Below are positions 37,177 to 47,788 of a stretch of DNA of 64,000 nucleotides, one piece after another (position 1 is the stretch's first letter; every line of letters starts with the position of its first letter). The position numbers were made by a program, and so were the translations under genes. The notes beneath the pieces are model-generated. The model saw nothing but the letters and a program-made list of their open reading frames with translations. It did no database searches and was not told the DNA's origin. Source of the DNA: Picocystis sp. L7. Lineage: Eukaryota > Chlorophyta > Picocystophyceae > Picocystales > Picocystaceae. The stretch lies in contig QXJR01000027.1 of NCBI GenBank assembly GCA_020975725.1, positions 558,001 through 622,000 of the forward strand, written 5' to 3'.

Positions 37177-37710
37177 TCACCGCCTCCGCTTGGCTGCGTG
37201 TCCGTAAGCAGCGTGGTACCGTTTGCCTCCTTCCGGTTCGGCCGACGAAGTGCCACGAAGCAACCGCTTCGCTCGTTCCGCTTCCTTCGCTTCACGTTCC
37301 ACTCGTTCTCGACGCATCTCTTCCAAGCTCTTTGCCATGCGCTTGTGCTTCTTCTTCACCTTCTGTTCCTCTCCGGAACGTGCGACGGGAGGAGCTCCAA
37401 GGTCGCGGTTCGCTTGGACGTACCACGGCGTTTCCTTCGTGCTTGCGGTGGAGAAAGGCACGCCTTCACAGCTAGTCTTTCGATCCACGCGTTCTTGGAT
37501 CTCGGAGGCATCGAGACGCGCTTCTTCCCTGCCTTTTGTCGTCGTAGCACCAGCTCGTCGACGCAACGTTTCGAGCTGCCATTCGTGTTCCCTCTTTCTC
37601 GCGTCCTCTTCCCTCCTTTCCTCTTCTTCCCGAGATTCCGAAGCCCTCTTCCGATTCTTTGCGCTGTTCACGTTCCAGCTCTTGTGTGGGATCAAGTGAA
37701 GCGCGGTCAT
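37177..37710 (-). CDS. LENG1/CIR-N-domain nuclear protein
   Basis: A 177-aa very charged protein. The start MTALHLIPHKSWNVNSAKNR is the N-terminal CIR domain (LPHKSWNVYxxxN) of LENG1 and CBF1-interacting corepressor homologues. It is followed by a Glu/Arg helix (EEEERREEDARKREHEWQLE). The rest contains a second conserved-looking WYVQANRD segment and a basic C-terminus, also typical of LENG1. Animal and yeast relatives are found with spliceosomal components; the function here is inferred. Divergent from APC2 with about 235 bases between start codons. Confidence 0.8.
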   Translation of the reverse strand: MTALHLIPHKSWNVNSAKNRKRASESREEEERREEDARKREHEWQLETLRRRAGATTTKGREEARLDASEIQERVDRKTSCEGVPFSTASTKETPWYVQANRDLGAPPVARSGEEQKVKKKHKRMAKSLEEMRRERVEREAKEAERAKRLLRGTSSAEPEGGKRYHAAYGHAAKRRR

Positions 37711-37946
37711 GGCGCCTTCCAGGCCGCACCTACCGATGCGATACCGACTTCGACGCGGTTTCACTCGGCTTCGACCGAAGGCCTTCCCTTTCGATTCCAT
37801 CGGAATCCCTTTCGACCTTCCCCTCGGATCCGTTGGGACGTCCCAACGGTTCATGGACCGGATCGAAAGGGGACCGGATTGGGGGGGGAGAAGGAGGAAG
37901 GAGAGGGACGATTGGAAGACGAAAGGAGAATCGCGTTACTTCGCGG

Positions 37947-40277
37947 ATGGCGCCTTCGCCGGCGTTGTGGGAGAGCTTCGAGCGCGTCTTTCGAGCGTGC
38001 GAGAGCGGGAGAGAGAATGCCAAGCAGCTGGGAGAAGTGGCAAGTGCCTTTCCTTCGGGATGCTGGGAACGAAAACGCATCGTGGATGTCATGGCGACGG
38101 AGGCGCTGGTCACCAGCACCGACGCCATGCGCCAACGCGTCTCGAGCGGATGGAAGCTCGCCGCGTATCGACGGGAGGGAAGGAACGAAGAATCGGAACT
38201 TCTTCCCATGTTGCTGGAGGATCTGGAAGAGGAGTTCCGACGGCAGAAGCGCAAGCTGAAGTACGCGTTGGGCCTGCTTGAACTGGCGCTCGAGGCGCCT
38301 AGCCAGGACCTCGAACAGTGCTGCGAAAGATTCGAAAACAGCGTATGCGCATTGGTGTGGAATGCGGTGGACGAAGCATTCACCTCCATCGTAAGCAAGT
38401 ACTTCCTTTCGAAGCTCACCGCCTTCGGCAATGCCTTTCAACGGGCGCATGGCCTGGACCAGGTAGAAACCATCGAAGCCAGCACGTTGAAAGGAGAGTT
38501 CCTCATGGGAAGGGAGTGGTGTGATGAATTGAAGAAAGTTTCGGAGTCCATGCGTTTGTTGGGACTGGGCGCAATCCTGGAGGAACAGTACGGGACTGTG
38601 GTGAACCAAGTGCTCCTGCAGGAAGTGTCCTCCTATGCAAAGGAGAACTTTGAAATGCAAGCGTTGAAGGTCACGAAGCAATGGATCGAAGGAGTTGCTC
38701 TCCCTTTCTTTCGAGTATTCGTGTTGAGCGACGAAGAAATCTGTTCTTGGAGGTCACGGCTGGACTACAAGATCTATCGGGCCGTTGGGGAAGTGCGAGA
38801 GGCAGCCTTCTTCGACATTGTCGTTGATTATCCAGAATCTATGGGTGCTGTTGAAGACCTCAAAGCATGCCTGCAAATGGCCCACCGTCACAGCCAAATG
38901 ATTGCTACTGCCACAAGGATATTCGCTCATCGTTTGCTTCACGCCGGCGCTGCAACCAGTGATATCTTGCAGACATACATCTCCACCATCAGAGTATTGC
39001 AGATCGTAGACCCAGACGGTCAACTCCTGCACGCGATTGGTGACCCCATATGCGCATACTTACGGGGCAGAAAGGACACAATCCGATGCATAGTGACAAT
39101 GATGACCGATGATACACCCAGCGAGGACGGCCTACCCTCTTTGCTGGAGGAGCTTGCATCCACGGACAATGAGGGAGGCGATGGCGAGGGTAAAGAGGAA
39201 GTGCACGCGGCGGAGGAGGACAGAGGAAGTGTTTGGGTTCCAGCTCGGGTTACCACTGCTTCGTCTTACGGCACGGCTCTACCTACGCTGTCTGACGGGA
39301 GTGCTCTTCCAAAGGACACGGTTGGCTTCCTGATAGGGATATATGGCAGTAAAGACTTGTTTGTTGGGGAATACAGAGTCATGTTGGCGGAGAAACTTCT
39401 GGCGAAGGAGGATTATGACATTGAAAGGGAAGTAAGAACGATCGAGCTGTTGAAACTAAGGTTTGGAGAGAGTGCGCTACACAACTGCGAAGTGATGCTC
39501 AAAGACTTTGGTGATTCAAAGAGGATAGATTTAAACATCAAGTCTGAAACAAATTCTGGGCTTGACCTTGCTTCTTCCTGTGACCACCTGGACTCAGTCA
39601 TCTTGTCCGAATGCTTCTGGCCAGGACTGCAAGACGAAAAGGTGAAGCTACCACCGGACATCGAAGGGAAGCTGGATCTCTATGCGAGGAAGTATGGTGC
39701 GCTCAAAGCACCAAGGAAACTTGTGTGGAAGCATCACCTTGGTATAGTGAACTTGGACGTGGATGTGGGTGGCTCAAAGATTTCAGTGAGAGTAAATCCT
39801 CCCCAGGCTGCATTGCTGCTAGCTTTTCGCGAGCAGAAGGAATGGGGAATCGATGCACTCTCTGCCAAGTTGGGCTCGACTCCACCAAACACGCGTAGAT
39901 GGGCACTGGTCTGGATCAACAATGGGGTACTACAGGAAATAAGGAATAGGAATGGACGTTTAGTTTTCAAGGTGAGCGATAAACTTGTTGATGAACATAG
40001 AGGAGACATAGAAGTGATGGATGCAGACGGTGGGGGTATTTCGTCAATGGAGGAGCAGTTAGCTCAAGAAATGGCAGTCTATGAATCATACATTATTGGT
40101 ATGCTCACTAACTTTGATTCGTTGCCTCTAGAGAGGATTCACAACATGCTCAAAATGTTTGTTGCTGAGCCGCCATACGACAAAACCAGTGAACAGCTGG
40201 CTTCTTTCCTTGGAAAACTGGTGGCCGAGGATAAGTTGATTCTGGAGGGTTCGAGCTATAGGCGAGCATCCAAGTGA
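37947..40277 (+). CDS. APC2: Anaphase-promoting complex subunit 2 (cullin-like)
   Basis: Catalytic-core scaffold of the APC/C ubiquitin ligase that drives mitotic exit. The 776-aa protein has a helical N-terminal half and a cullin-homology C-terminal half: GSKDLFVGEYRVMLAEKLLA, EREVRTIELLKLRFGESALHNCEVMLKDF, SVILSECFWPGLQDEKVKLP, RKLVWKHHLGIVNLDVDVG, VNPPQAALLLAFREQKEW. The C-terminal winged helix (ESYIIGMLTNFDSLPLERIHNML) ends the protein. LFVGEYRxxLAxxLL and NCExMLKD are diagnostic for APC2. Start at the ATG of MAPSPALWESFERVF; the frame is open upstream without conservation. Single exon. Confidence 0.94.
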   Translation: MAPSPALWESFERVFRACESGRENAKQLGEVASAFPSGCWERKRIVDVMATEALVTSTDAMRQRVSSGWKLAAYRREGRNEESELLPMLLEDLEEEFRRQKRKLKYALGLLELALEAPSQDLEQCCERFENSVCALVWNAVDEAFTSIVSKYFLSKLTAFGNAFQRAHGLDQVETIEASTLKGEFLMGREWCDELKKVSESMRLLGLGAILEEQYGTVVNQVLLQEVSSYAKENFEMQALKVTKQWIEGVALPFFRVFVLSDEEICSWRSRLDYKIYRAVGEVREAAFFDIVVDYPESMGAVEDLKACLQMAHRHSQMIATATRIFAHRLLHAGAATSDILQTYISTIRVLQIVDPDGQLLHAIGDPICAYLRGRKDTIRCIVTMMTDDTPSEDGLPSLLEELASTDNEGGDGEGKEEVHAAEEDRGSVWVPARVTTASSYGTALPTLSDGSALPKDTVGFLIGIYGSKDLFVGEYRVMLAEKLLAKEDYDIEREVRTIELLKLRFGESALHNCEVMLKDFGDSKRIDLNIKSETNSGLDLASSCDHLDSVILSECFWPGLQDEKVKLPPDIEGKLDLYARKYGALKAPRKLVWKHHLGIVNLDVDVGGSKISVRVNPPQAALLLAFREQKEWGIDALSAKLGSTPPNTRRWALVWINNGVLQEIRNRNGRLVFKVSDKLVDEHRGDIEVMDADGGGISSMEEQLAQEMAVYESYIIGMLTNFDSLPLERIHNMLKMFVAEPPYDKTSEQLASFLGKLVAEDKLILEGSSYRRASK

Positions 40278-40477
40278 ATGATTGTAACCAAAAATAAAAC
40301 GATCTGCACAACTTTATGCTTGACTTACTTGCTGCTGACATGCTTCCCAAGTAAGGATAAAGTCCTCTCCATCTCATGCTTTATTCGGAGCTGCACCCAT
40401 TCTTGGGCTTGCCCATCCGCAAACCCTCGGATATCCCGGGGGCACACCAGGGCACACTTGATGTGAATGGCATTCGG

Positions 40478-43400
40478 TTACTCCGTTGCTGCTAGTGACT
40501 TGTTGACCCAAGGGTCCTCTTCACTTTGTGTTCCTCTCCAATGCTCTGCTGCCATCCTGTCCACCAAGCTATGCATCGCTGCAGCATTCTCTACCAAGAA
40601 CTGAGAGCCTGCCTTCAACTCATCAACCCTTCTCTCTGTGTCAACTCTCTCTCCAGGAACGAGGTCCAACTGGAGAGGAAGGTGCTTTGATTGCTGAAAC
40701 AGAGGGCTAAGCTCCTGGCAACCTGAAAAGAGCTCGAAATTGCAGAATATGTACATGGACAACCTGGCGCGTGACAAGGCCACAACAAGGCGACGCGCAT
40801 CACGTATATGGCCTATTGAAGCTGTTCGAACCAGCGACAGAAGGATGATATCATTTTGCTGCCCTTGGAATTCATCAACTGTGCAAATGTCTGCAGGCAT
40901 TCCAAAGAGGGGATTTCGCCCACACCGTCTAGCAAATACATCACGAAGGAGCTGCTTTTGAGAAGCATACGTGGTCAGCACGCTAATGCAGTTCCGCCGA
41001 TGCCCGCACAGTCTTGCATACTGGAAGACACTTGCAAGATACTCTGCTTCACCCAAATTTTGGAATGCATGTGGCGCAGGAGAATGTTCATGGCCGTCAG
41101 GCACATCCACAATCTGGAAAGCGTGGGCAAAACCACCTGTTGCACGTTTATATTGTAGCTCATCCATAACATGGGGTAGGTCTCTTAATCCCGAGTAATG
41201 CCATCTGTACAAGTCAGCAATCTGAGGCCTGGACCGACCTTGTTTATCCAGTAGGATGGATGGTACTCCGAGACGCACCAGTCTTGCAAAGAGAGACTGG
41301 TCCATTCGAGATTCACGACGCAGCACCGCACATCTTATCACTGGTGGCAGCTGCTTGTGATCACCAATTAGCACAGCTCTTTTCAAGCGTGTGCCACCTT
41401 TTTGAAGTGTGAGTGGAATAAATGATTCAACCTCTGTTATTTGTGCACTTTCTTCCACAATGATGCTATCAAAAAAAAAACCAAGCCTCAAAAAGTCAGA
41501 CCGCCGCATTGCAGCATGTGTACAGGTCATTGCAACTAGTTTAGCATGATTGGTAAGTAGGAAATTACCTCGTTCAGATGCATGCGTTAGAAGCTCAAAC
41601 GGGCGGCATTCCTCTAAATCTTCAAAGATGGAGTGGATGTACTCAAACAACTGCTTCTCGCTGCTTTCAAGTAGTAGCCGGAGACCTTCAGCTCTCGAGT
41701 GGCTGTATTCTTCTTGCAAACTATCAGCAATCTTTGCAAAGAAATCTCTGAACGGGAATATGATCGGTTCTTTGGTGGGGTCCTGCCCCGTACAGTTCCT
41801 TTTGTCCTGTCCTTTCAAGTGCATCTCCCAAGCTGGCAACACTTCCACAGTCCAGAAATGTCTCGCATTCTCGCAAGAATAGGAAGCAGTGCTTGCCACA
41901 TCCTGGCTGAATCCCATTGACGTAGCAAGAATTGCAACTTGTTGAAGGAGTCTCTGCCGGCGATGCAGCATGTGGTCGATGCGTCCTTGCCGCGTGAAGT
42001 CGTACCCAAAGCCTGAATCAGGATCGAGGAACAAATTGGTAGAAGATTGCAAGTGCGGAAGGTCAGCATCTGGTGCGTTGTCAAGTGTAGCTGGGTTCGC
42101 CCCACCTTGCTTGGCAGCCTTCAACTCGAGATGCCCTAGCGATCTTGCATCATCCAATTCATCAAAGGTTTGTACAGAGAGCATACGAGGGTCATCCTCC
42201 CCTTCATCGTCATCGTCTCTCATCTTCAGGTCTGCTTCACCTTTCCCAAGCCGTAAAAGATAACGCTGTGCAATGCCGCCATCGCTACCATCTCCCTTCC
42301 CGGCAATTTTAGCAAAGATGTCATTCAAAGCATGATTCGAGTGGGTGATGATAAGTGTGCGCTCTTTTGGGAAATTGCGATGCAGCAACCGTGCTATTTG
42401 TACTGCCACGTCAGTTTTGCCAGTGCCTGGGGGACCCTGGATGAGTGTCAAACCCGGTCGTACGCCACATGTGATTGCCATGAGCTGCGCTTTTGTGAAA
42501 CGGACGCCTTCAATCTTCTCTTTTCCACCCCTGCCAAAGTTTGCTATGGTTTCATTGTTGCCATAGACTTCTGCGCGGTATGGACTAGCTTCATTACCTT
42601 TGTATGAAAGCCTACAAAAGAAACCTGTAGCTCTATTGCCTGTAGTGGGCAGCGGTCTACCAACATCAAATCCATGAACGTCGGCGAAAGACTCTTTCAA
42701 ATGTTCCTCGTCCCGGAATGTATCGCCAAAATCCAGGGATACAACGTCAGGAGATCTAGCAGAAACCATGGGAGAAGATGCACCATGTGGGTTTCCATAC
42801 CCTAAAAGAACGTCTCTCAACCAGAACGGGACATCTCTTTCACCTACACCTTCCCCTGCCAACATCTGCTGTAAGCAGGACAGGACTGCTGGGTAGTTGT
42901 TTTCCTTACCTTTCCTTCTCATGACCACATGGAAAGAAGTGGGATCCAGATCCTGACTTAGGTCCCTAGAGTACTGAGATGGATCAAGGGATACTTCTAT
43001 CTTGAGTGTGTTGACTCCGCTGACCTCCACATCGTTCAAAAGCCTTGCTCCACGCAGCCTTCTGAGGCCAAATTTTCTCATCACACCTGATTTCGGCCAG
43101 CTTCCTTCATTCTCTGGCGAAACATCCTTGCTATGCAGCTCCACCAGGTATACTATGTCCCCACGCCTTAGCTTTGACCACTCATATTTTGCTTGCTGGG
43201 ACCTAGCTGAAGCCAGTTCCAGCTGAACACTGGCAAACACTCCTGCCGGTACAGATGAACCCACTTTGGGGGGATCCACCGCTCCCATTTGCATTCCCTG
43301 AAGTTGAAGACCCATCCGGGCCCATCCAAGCAGTTGGACTTGCCCATCATCCCTTGCCTTTGGTTGCATGCGCAGTAAACACTCCATCAAGTCATCGCGA

Positions 43401-45433
43401 ACTGCAGCAGCTGCTTCCAGCCGATACAGTTCCAGATGCCGAAGCAGATAATCTTCCATAGTAAGGTATTGCAGGCTGAGTTTAGGGAAAGCAGAGGGAA
43501 GAAGAACTTGTGAATCTGCAGCTGAAGCAATCTTGTGCGCGTCGAGAAGCCTCCGGTCTATAGTGTCAGTTAGGCGGGGGTCTCCAACATCAAATTCATC
43601 GGGATATAACGACATTTTCTCTGCAATGGCGGAAGCAGGCAGGGGCGCAAACTCTGTACTGAACTTTTCAACAACAACTGTAGCCAGCAAGTCCCTTTCG
43701 TTCGTAAAGTGGGTAGCGGGAAGGATCGCCCTTGCAAAGTCTGGGCCAAGAATACGGAGCTGAGCACATGCAAGCTCTCCTAGTTCAGGGACACCCAGTC
43801 CCATCGTGAAATTCCGAAGGGCTTCTCCCCTCTGAATTTTCGAGACGGGGGCTAGTGCCAAATCCTTGGCACCATGTTGGTCTTTCCAATAGTGAAACAA
43901 GAGTTGCTGAAGCCTGAAAGCCTTGTTGTCTTCAGCAGCTTGCATGTCGTCAGGCTTTAATGGCTCCCCATTTCCAGCATCTATACCAAAACCAGCATAC
44001 ATGGTGGCACGATCGACGAGTCGACGAAAGCCATTGTCCCTTGAAGACTCCAGGTAAAGCTTACTATGCCTGCTCCCAACAAGTACAGCATTAGAATCAG
44101 ACCAGACAAGCACGGTTCTTCTGGTTGGTAGTTGGGACAACATATCCACCATCAAGGACATAAAGTACTGGCAGTATGCATCCGCAATACTCTTCAGATC
44201 AGAACCCATCTTGTTATGAACTGGTGAGGATGCCATCAACAACATCCTCCAGTACAGGTCCAGGAGGCTGGGGAGAGTAGCAGCCACCGGTTCTTGTTCA
44301 AGCTTACGCGAGGAAATGCCAGTACCTCCAGTTCTGTTTCTAGCACGCTTTGCTTCCCGCTTCTCAATAGACACCCATGCTTTGGCCAGTGTTGGATGTG
44401 AAGCAAACTCTAGCTCTCTCCGGCCTGCTGGAATGTGATGCCAGAGAGGAAGCCCAAAGAGACGCAATACTTCCTTCCGTACCATCGGTTCTTCAAGGGA
44501 GGCAAGCGCGTTGGACAAAAAAAGAAGAAAGGAGCACCTTTCCTGAATTTGTCGGGCCGAGGGGGCTTCAGGTGCAGATTGCATGATTGTCACGGCTTTC
44601 TGAAAGAAGACTGAGAAGAGCTCCGGTCGATCACGCAAAGACGGCCACACCTCAAGTCCTTCGTAGAACTTTTGATTGACAAGGTGAAGGATCGAAGCCA
44701 CATGAGCCTCGCTCGTTTTTCCGACCTCCAAAGTTTTCCACAGGTAGTGTTCCAAGTACCGAGTCATTTCAAGTGTGCGCATCCCCTTTCGGAATCGTTC
44801 TCCTGCCACTGAATTTCCACAGATTTCGTTTTCATAAATGGCCTCAACGAGTTCCGCGTTCCATTTCGGTTCACTAACGGTGGACGGATCCCAATGCAAT
44901 AACGCCACCTCCTCCAGAGCATCCCGTCTTGGCCTTGTCGGTTGCACGCTTCTCGAAGGGGCAACTTGCTGGCCTCGTGCATCCTGTCCACCACTGTTGT
45001 CCACATCCATTGTTGACTGTGCTTCAGAATATCCTTTATCGTGTTTGGGTTGATTCGATTCTATCCTTTGCCTCTTATCTGCGTCTGAGATCGCCTCTGC
45101 ATCCCGTTTCCTCTTCTCGGGTTCTTCCTTCGTTGGCTCGGGGCCTGATCTCTCGTCCACCACATGCTGCCCCTCCTGGGATTTGTCATCCTCCCCCTTC
45201 TCTTCAGCAATAGCTTCCTTTAGTCTCTTCTGCAGCACTGCCTTAAGCCTTTCATATTCGCGTTCGTCCATCGAGTCAGCTTTGTTTCTCGTTCCCGTCC
45301 TCCTCCTGAGGACCTCGACCTGGCGTCGCAACCCTCGCACGCACCCTTTGACTTCCTTCCCGCGCCTCTTCAGTTCTTTCCTGAGTTCCACCACCTTCAT
45401 GGACGCCACATCATCCTCGTCGAGCCTCGCCAT
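40478..45433 (-). CDS. AQR: Intron-binding helicase Aquarius with N-terminal SAP motif
   Basis: A 1,651-aa superfamily-1 RNA helicase of the intron-binding complex of the spliceosome. The helicase part has FTKAQLMAITCGVRPGLTLI, Walker A GPPGTGKTDVAVQI, TLIITHSNHALNDIF, Walker B-like IIVEESAQITEVESFIPLTL, LIGDHKQLPPVI, LDKQGRSRPQIADLYRWHY, QNLGEAEYLASVF, ISVLTTYASQKQLLRDV, TVDEFQGQQNDIILLSLVRT and VVALSRARLSMYIF, in the order of human AQR. The central part carries the Aquarius armadillo-like and stalk regions (LTMEDYLLRHLELYRLEAAA). Residues about 9-45 match a SAP DNA/RNA-binding motif (VASMKVVELRKELKRRGKEV, then GLRRQVEVLRR), followed by an acidic, basic linker of ~120 residues. The protein is longer than the ~1,485-aa human form mostly because of this extension. 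Single exon. Confidence 0.95.
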   Translation of the reverse strand: MARLDEDDVASMKVVELRKELKRRGKEVKGCVRGLRRQVEVLRRRTGTRNKADSMDEREYERLKAVLQKRLKEAIAEEKGEDDKSQEGQHVVDERSGPEPTKEEPEKRKRDAEAISDADKRQRIESNQPKHDKGYSEAQSTMDVDNSGGQDARGQQVAPSRSVQPTRPRRDALEEVALLHWDPSTVSEPKWNAELVEAIYENEICGNSVAGERFRKGMRTLEMTRYLEHYLWKTLEVGKTSEAHVASILHLVNQKFYEGLEVWPSLRDRPELFSVFFQKAVTIMQSAPEAPSARQIQERCSFLLFLSNALASLEEPMVRKEVLRLFGLPLWHHIPAGRRELEFASHPTLAKAWVSIEKREAKRARNRTGGTGISSRKLEQEPVAATLPSLLDLYWRMLLMASSPVHNKMGSDLKSIADAYCQYFMSLMVDMLSQLPTRRTVLVWSDSNAVLVGSRHSKLYLESSRDNGFRRLVDRATMYAGFGIDAGNGEPLKPDDMQAAEDNKAFRLQQLLFHYWKDQHGAKDLALAPVSKIQRGEALRNFTMGLGVPELGELACAQLRILGPDFARAILPATHFTNERDLLATVVVEKFSTEFAPLPASAIAEKMSLYPDEFDVGDPRLTDTIDRRLLDAHKIASAADSQVLLPSAFPKLSLQYLTMEDYLLRHLELYRLEAAAAVRDDLMECLLRMQPKARDDGQVQLLGWARMGLQLQGMQMGAVDPPKVGSSVPAGVFASVQLELASARSQQAKYEWSKLRRGDIVYLVELHSKDVSPENEGSWPKSGVMRKFGLRRLRGARLLNDVEVSGVNTLKIEVSLDPSQYSRDLSQDLDPTSFHVVMRRKGKENNYPAVLSCLQQMLAGEGVGERDVPFWLRDVLLGYGNPHGASSPMVSARSPDVVSLDFGDTFRDEEHLKESFADVHGFDVGRPLPTTGNRATGFFCRLSYKGNEASPYRAEVYGNNETIANFGRGGKEKIEGVRFTKAQLMAITCGVRPGLTLIQGPPGTGKTDVAVQIARLLHRNFPKERTLIITHSNHALNDIFAKIAGKGDGSDGGIAQRYLLRLGKGEADLKMRDDDDEGEDDPRMLSVQTFDELDDARSLGHLELKAAKQGGANPATLDNAPDADLPHLQSSTNLFLDPDSGFGYDFTRQGRIDHMLHRRQRLLQQVAILATSMGFSQDVASTASYSCENARHFWTVEVLPAWEMHLKGQDKRNCTGQDPTKEPIIFPFRDFFAKIADSLQEEYSHSRAEGLRLLLESSEKQLFEYIHSIFEDLEECRPFELLTHASERGNFLLTNHAKLVAMTCTHAAMRRSDFLRLGFFFDSIIVEESAQITEVESFIPLTLQKGGTRLKRAVLIGDHKQLPPVIRCAVLRRESRMDQSLFARLVRLGVPSILLDKQGRSRPQIADLYRWHYSGLRDLPHVMDELQYKRATGGFAHAFQIVDVPDGHEHSPAPHAFQNLGEAEYLASVFQYARLCGHRRNCISVLTTYASQKQLLRDVFARRCGRNPLFGMPADICTVDEFQGQQNDIILLSLVRTASIGHIRDARRLVVALSRARLSMYIFCNFELFSGCQELSPLFQQSKHLPLQLDLVPGERVDTERRVDELKAGSQFLVENAAAMHSLVDRMAAEHWRGTQSEEDPWVNKSLAATE

Positions 45434-46091
45434 TCCCTCTTCGAGTGCGCCAGGCGCGCGTCGGAGGCGGCGAACCGCGACGAACAATGGCCAGCGCCCA
45501 GCACACCCCCTTGGACCTAAACCCTAGCTTTTTGGGGGGTTAACTCCGATCCGTCCCGAGGGGGGTCCGAATCGGACGCCCGGATCTACCGCCCCTGGAG
45601 CAAACCGGGTGTGGAACGAGAGGGGACGGGGAACGTGTGGACGGAAGGGACGGTGAGCTTCACACACGTGCGTCGGAAACGAGGTCGACCTTCCATTCGC
45701 CATCGCTGGGACGTGTGCACGTGCGTTCCCTCGGAGGTCGATTTCGTGGACACGTGGGGGAGATCACCCGGGAATCCGAAGCGTATCGCTTCGGTGCAGT
45801 TCGGAAGCGAGGAAGGGACACGAAGGAACCGACGAACAACTGGGAAGAGCACAAGCCGTCGCATCCAAGTTCTTGCAGAAGAGCGAGCGATCGCTCCCTT
45901 TTGAATCCTTGGGATCACGTCGCAGTTTCGTAGGGGAACACTTGGAAGCTTCGAAGGTCGACTGCGGGAGCCGCCTTCGGAACGTTCGTCGAAAGGGACG
46001 AGCACAGGTACCGCGTCTAGCTTTCCAGGCGGTTCCTCGTTCTTGCGTTGGTTTGGTGGGGTAGTTGCACGGATCGATTGATTGGTTGGCC
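45434..46091. other. Intergenic upstream of Aquarius
   Basis: About 660 bases between Aquarius (minus) and a short plus-strand ORF. Open frames on both strands lack recognisable conservation. Presumed promoter region. Confidence 0.4.
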
Positions 46092-46325
46092 ATGGGACGC
46101 GGGATATTGCGGGAGTGCGCTTGTAGTGGCTGCGATCGCATGGAACCCTGGGATGGGGGCAGTGGTTTGCACTTTCACGTCCACATGCTTTTTTCTCGGA
46201 TGCGTGTGGAGGACGATCGTGAGCTGTGGGTCTGTTCCAACGAGCACAAGAAGGAGCTGATCAAGATGATGCTTCGAGATATGCCTTGTAAGATCATCAG
46301 CGTCAAGCTGGACGAGCAGCCTTGA
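46092..46325 (+). CDS. Short Cys/His-containing protein, unknown
   Basis: A 77-aa frame I do not recognise. It starts MGRGILRECACSGCDRMEPW, with a CACSGC cluster, then LHFHVHMLFSRMRVEDDREL, WVCSNEHKKELIKMMLRDMP and a short tail ending LDEQP. Cysteines at about 9, 11, 14 and 49 and several histidines could form a small zinc site. The ending has natural-looking amphipathic sequence. It may be a complete small protein or the last exon of a longer gene; no upstream exon was found. Divergent from Aquarius. Confidence 0.4.
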   Translation: MGRGILRECACSGCDRMEPWDGGSGLHFHVHMLFSRMRVEDDRELWVCSNEHKKELIKMMLRDMPCKIISVKLDEQP

Positions 46326-47482
46326 CACTGCTCTTTTGTCCACTCTCCTTATCTTCACCCCCTCTCACGAGTCCGTAAAGCGGAAGGTGATATGGGTATC
46401 CCGCGACACACGGCGAAAGTGCACAATGTCATCGGACCACTATCACCACCTGCACCCGAGTGGTCTACGTTCCACGATATTTGCTCTTCCTTGTCCGGTT
46501 GGAAGGTCTCATCTTGTCCATCTGCTTCATACTAGCGGCAACCGAACCCCAATCGAGGCGTTTTTCATGTTTATATTAATAGTTCCCTTGACCACAACAT
46601 CACATCCCCAACCCCCAACACAAGTCGAGAGCCTAACAAAAGCAAGCGTGTGCCATGGAGTAGCAACCCTCAAGGAAGTTTAGGAGAAGGACCCCAACCC
46701 CGCTCCATCTATGCATGGAGTTCACGCTTCGATCTGTTGCTGCCTTCCTACCTCGCAAACTTCATTGAACTCTTCTTCCTGGACTCCACATGGCATGCGG
46801 TATCGCCTCGACCGTCCTTCCCCACTACCTTTCCTGGCCAATCGCACAATTTGAGCATCATCGGACCATGGCCATGAGTGACCCGTATGAAGGAGGTGGT
46901 ACCAACTGCACGCCACTCTCCCTCCGACGCTTCCACACGGTGCTCTTGTTTGCGTATGTTTGCATCACCGTCCGCTCCATGCACTTGGCCTTGGTCATCG
47001 AGGCACATGGATATCAGCAGTGCCCGCAGGGGTCGCCCTTGCCTTTTTTCGTTTGGCCATTGGCTCACCACTAGATTCTAACTCTCTTTGCATGAATTTG
47101 ACGAGCATTGGGAATGGGTCCGCTTCGGAGACATCCATGACGCTCATGCCCATGAACTCTCCCTTGAGGTGGGGGTTTATGCACGTGTTCGGGGAGTGTC
47201 GATGGCTGTGTTCATGAACCAAGTTCTCGTCCGGCAGACGGCAGAGGTTGAGGAGCGCTTGGATACCTTCTTTTTCACGTCCGCTCCCTCTTTTCCGGCC
47301 CTTGAAGATCTCCTGGAAGCGTGCCACGAGGATGGCCTTGTGGGAACGATGGGTCCTGCGGTGAAACATACCCCCCTCGTTTACGGACTATGGACGGGGG
47401 AGGGGTTTCGAAGGGGAGGGGGGTTCGTATCCCCTAGGGGAAGATCGACCGGTGGACCTTCGGGTGTGGCGCACACGTCTCG
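46326..47482. other. Intergenic, about 1.15 kb, no gene recognised
   Basis: Moderately AT-richer than the flanks. Several frames of 75-130 codons occur on both strands (for example plus 47088-47486 and minus 46995-47369), overlapping one another, none with a family pattern that I know. Could hide a decayed element; nothing firm. Confidence 0.4.
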
Positions 47483-47788
47483 ATGAGCTTCGCATCACGC
47501 GCACAAGCGCTTTGGAACCATCCAGCAGGTCCCAAGACCATCCATTTCTGGGCACCTACCTTCAAATGGGGCATCTCGTTCGCCAACATCGCCGACTTCC
47601 AACGACCGGTGGAACGGGTGTCGTATCCACAGCAAGTGGCGGTCACCGCCACCGGCATCATCTGGACGCGATACAGCACGCAAATCCGACCCGCCAACTA
47701 CAACCTGCTCAGCGTCAACCTGTTCATGGCACTCACGGGAATCTACCAGCTGCAGAGGAAACTGAGGTGCGTCGGACCCAAGGTGTAA
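47483..47788 (+). CDS. MPC2: Mitochondrial pyruvate carrier subunit 2
   Basis: Inner mitochondrial membrane protein that imports pyruvate as a heterodimer with MPC1. The 101-aa sequence has the family block NHPAGPKTIHFWAPTFKWGI, then ANIADFQRPVERVSYPQQVA, VTATGIIWTRYSTQI, RPANYNLLSVNLFMALTGIY and QLQR. Three short membrane helices are implied, as in MPC2. Length is normal. Single exon. Convergent with the CUSTOS-like gene. Confidence 0.95.
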   Translation: MSFASRAQALWNHPAGPKTIHFWAPTFKWGISFANIADFQRPVERVSYPQQVAVTATGIIWTRYSTQIRPANYNLLSVNLFMALTGIYQLQRKLRCVGPKV

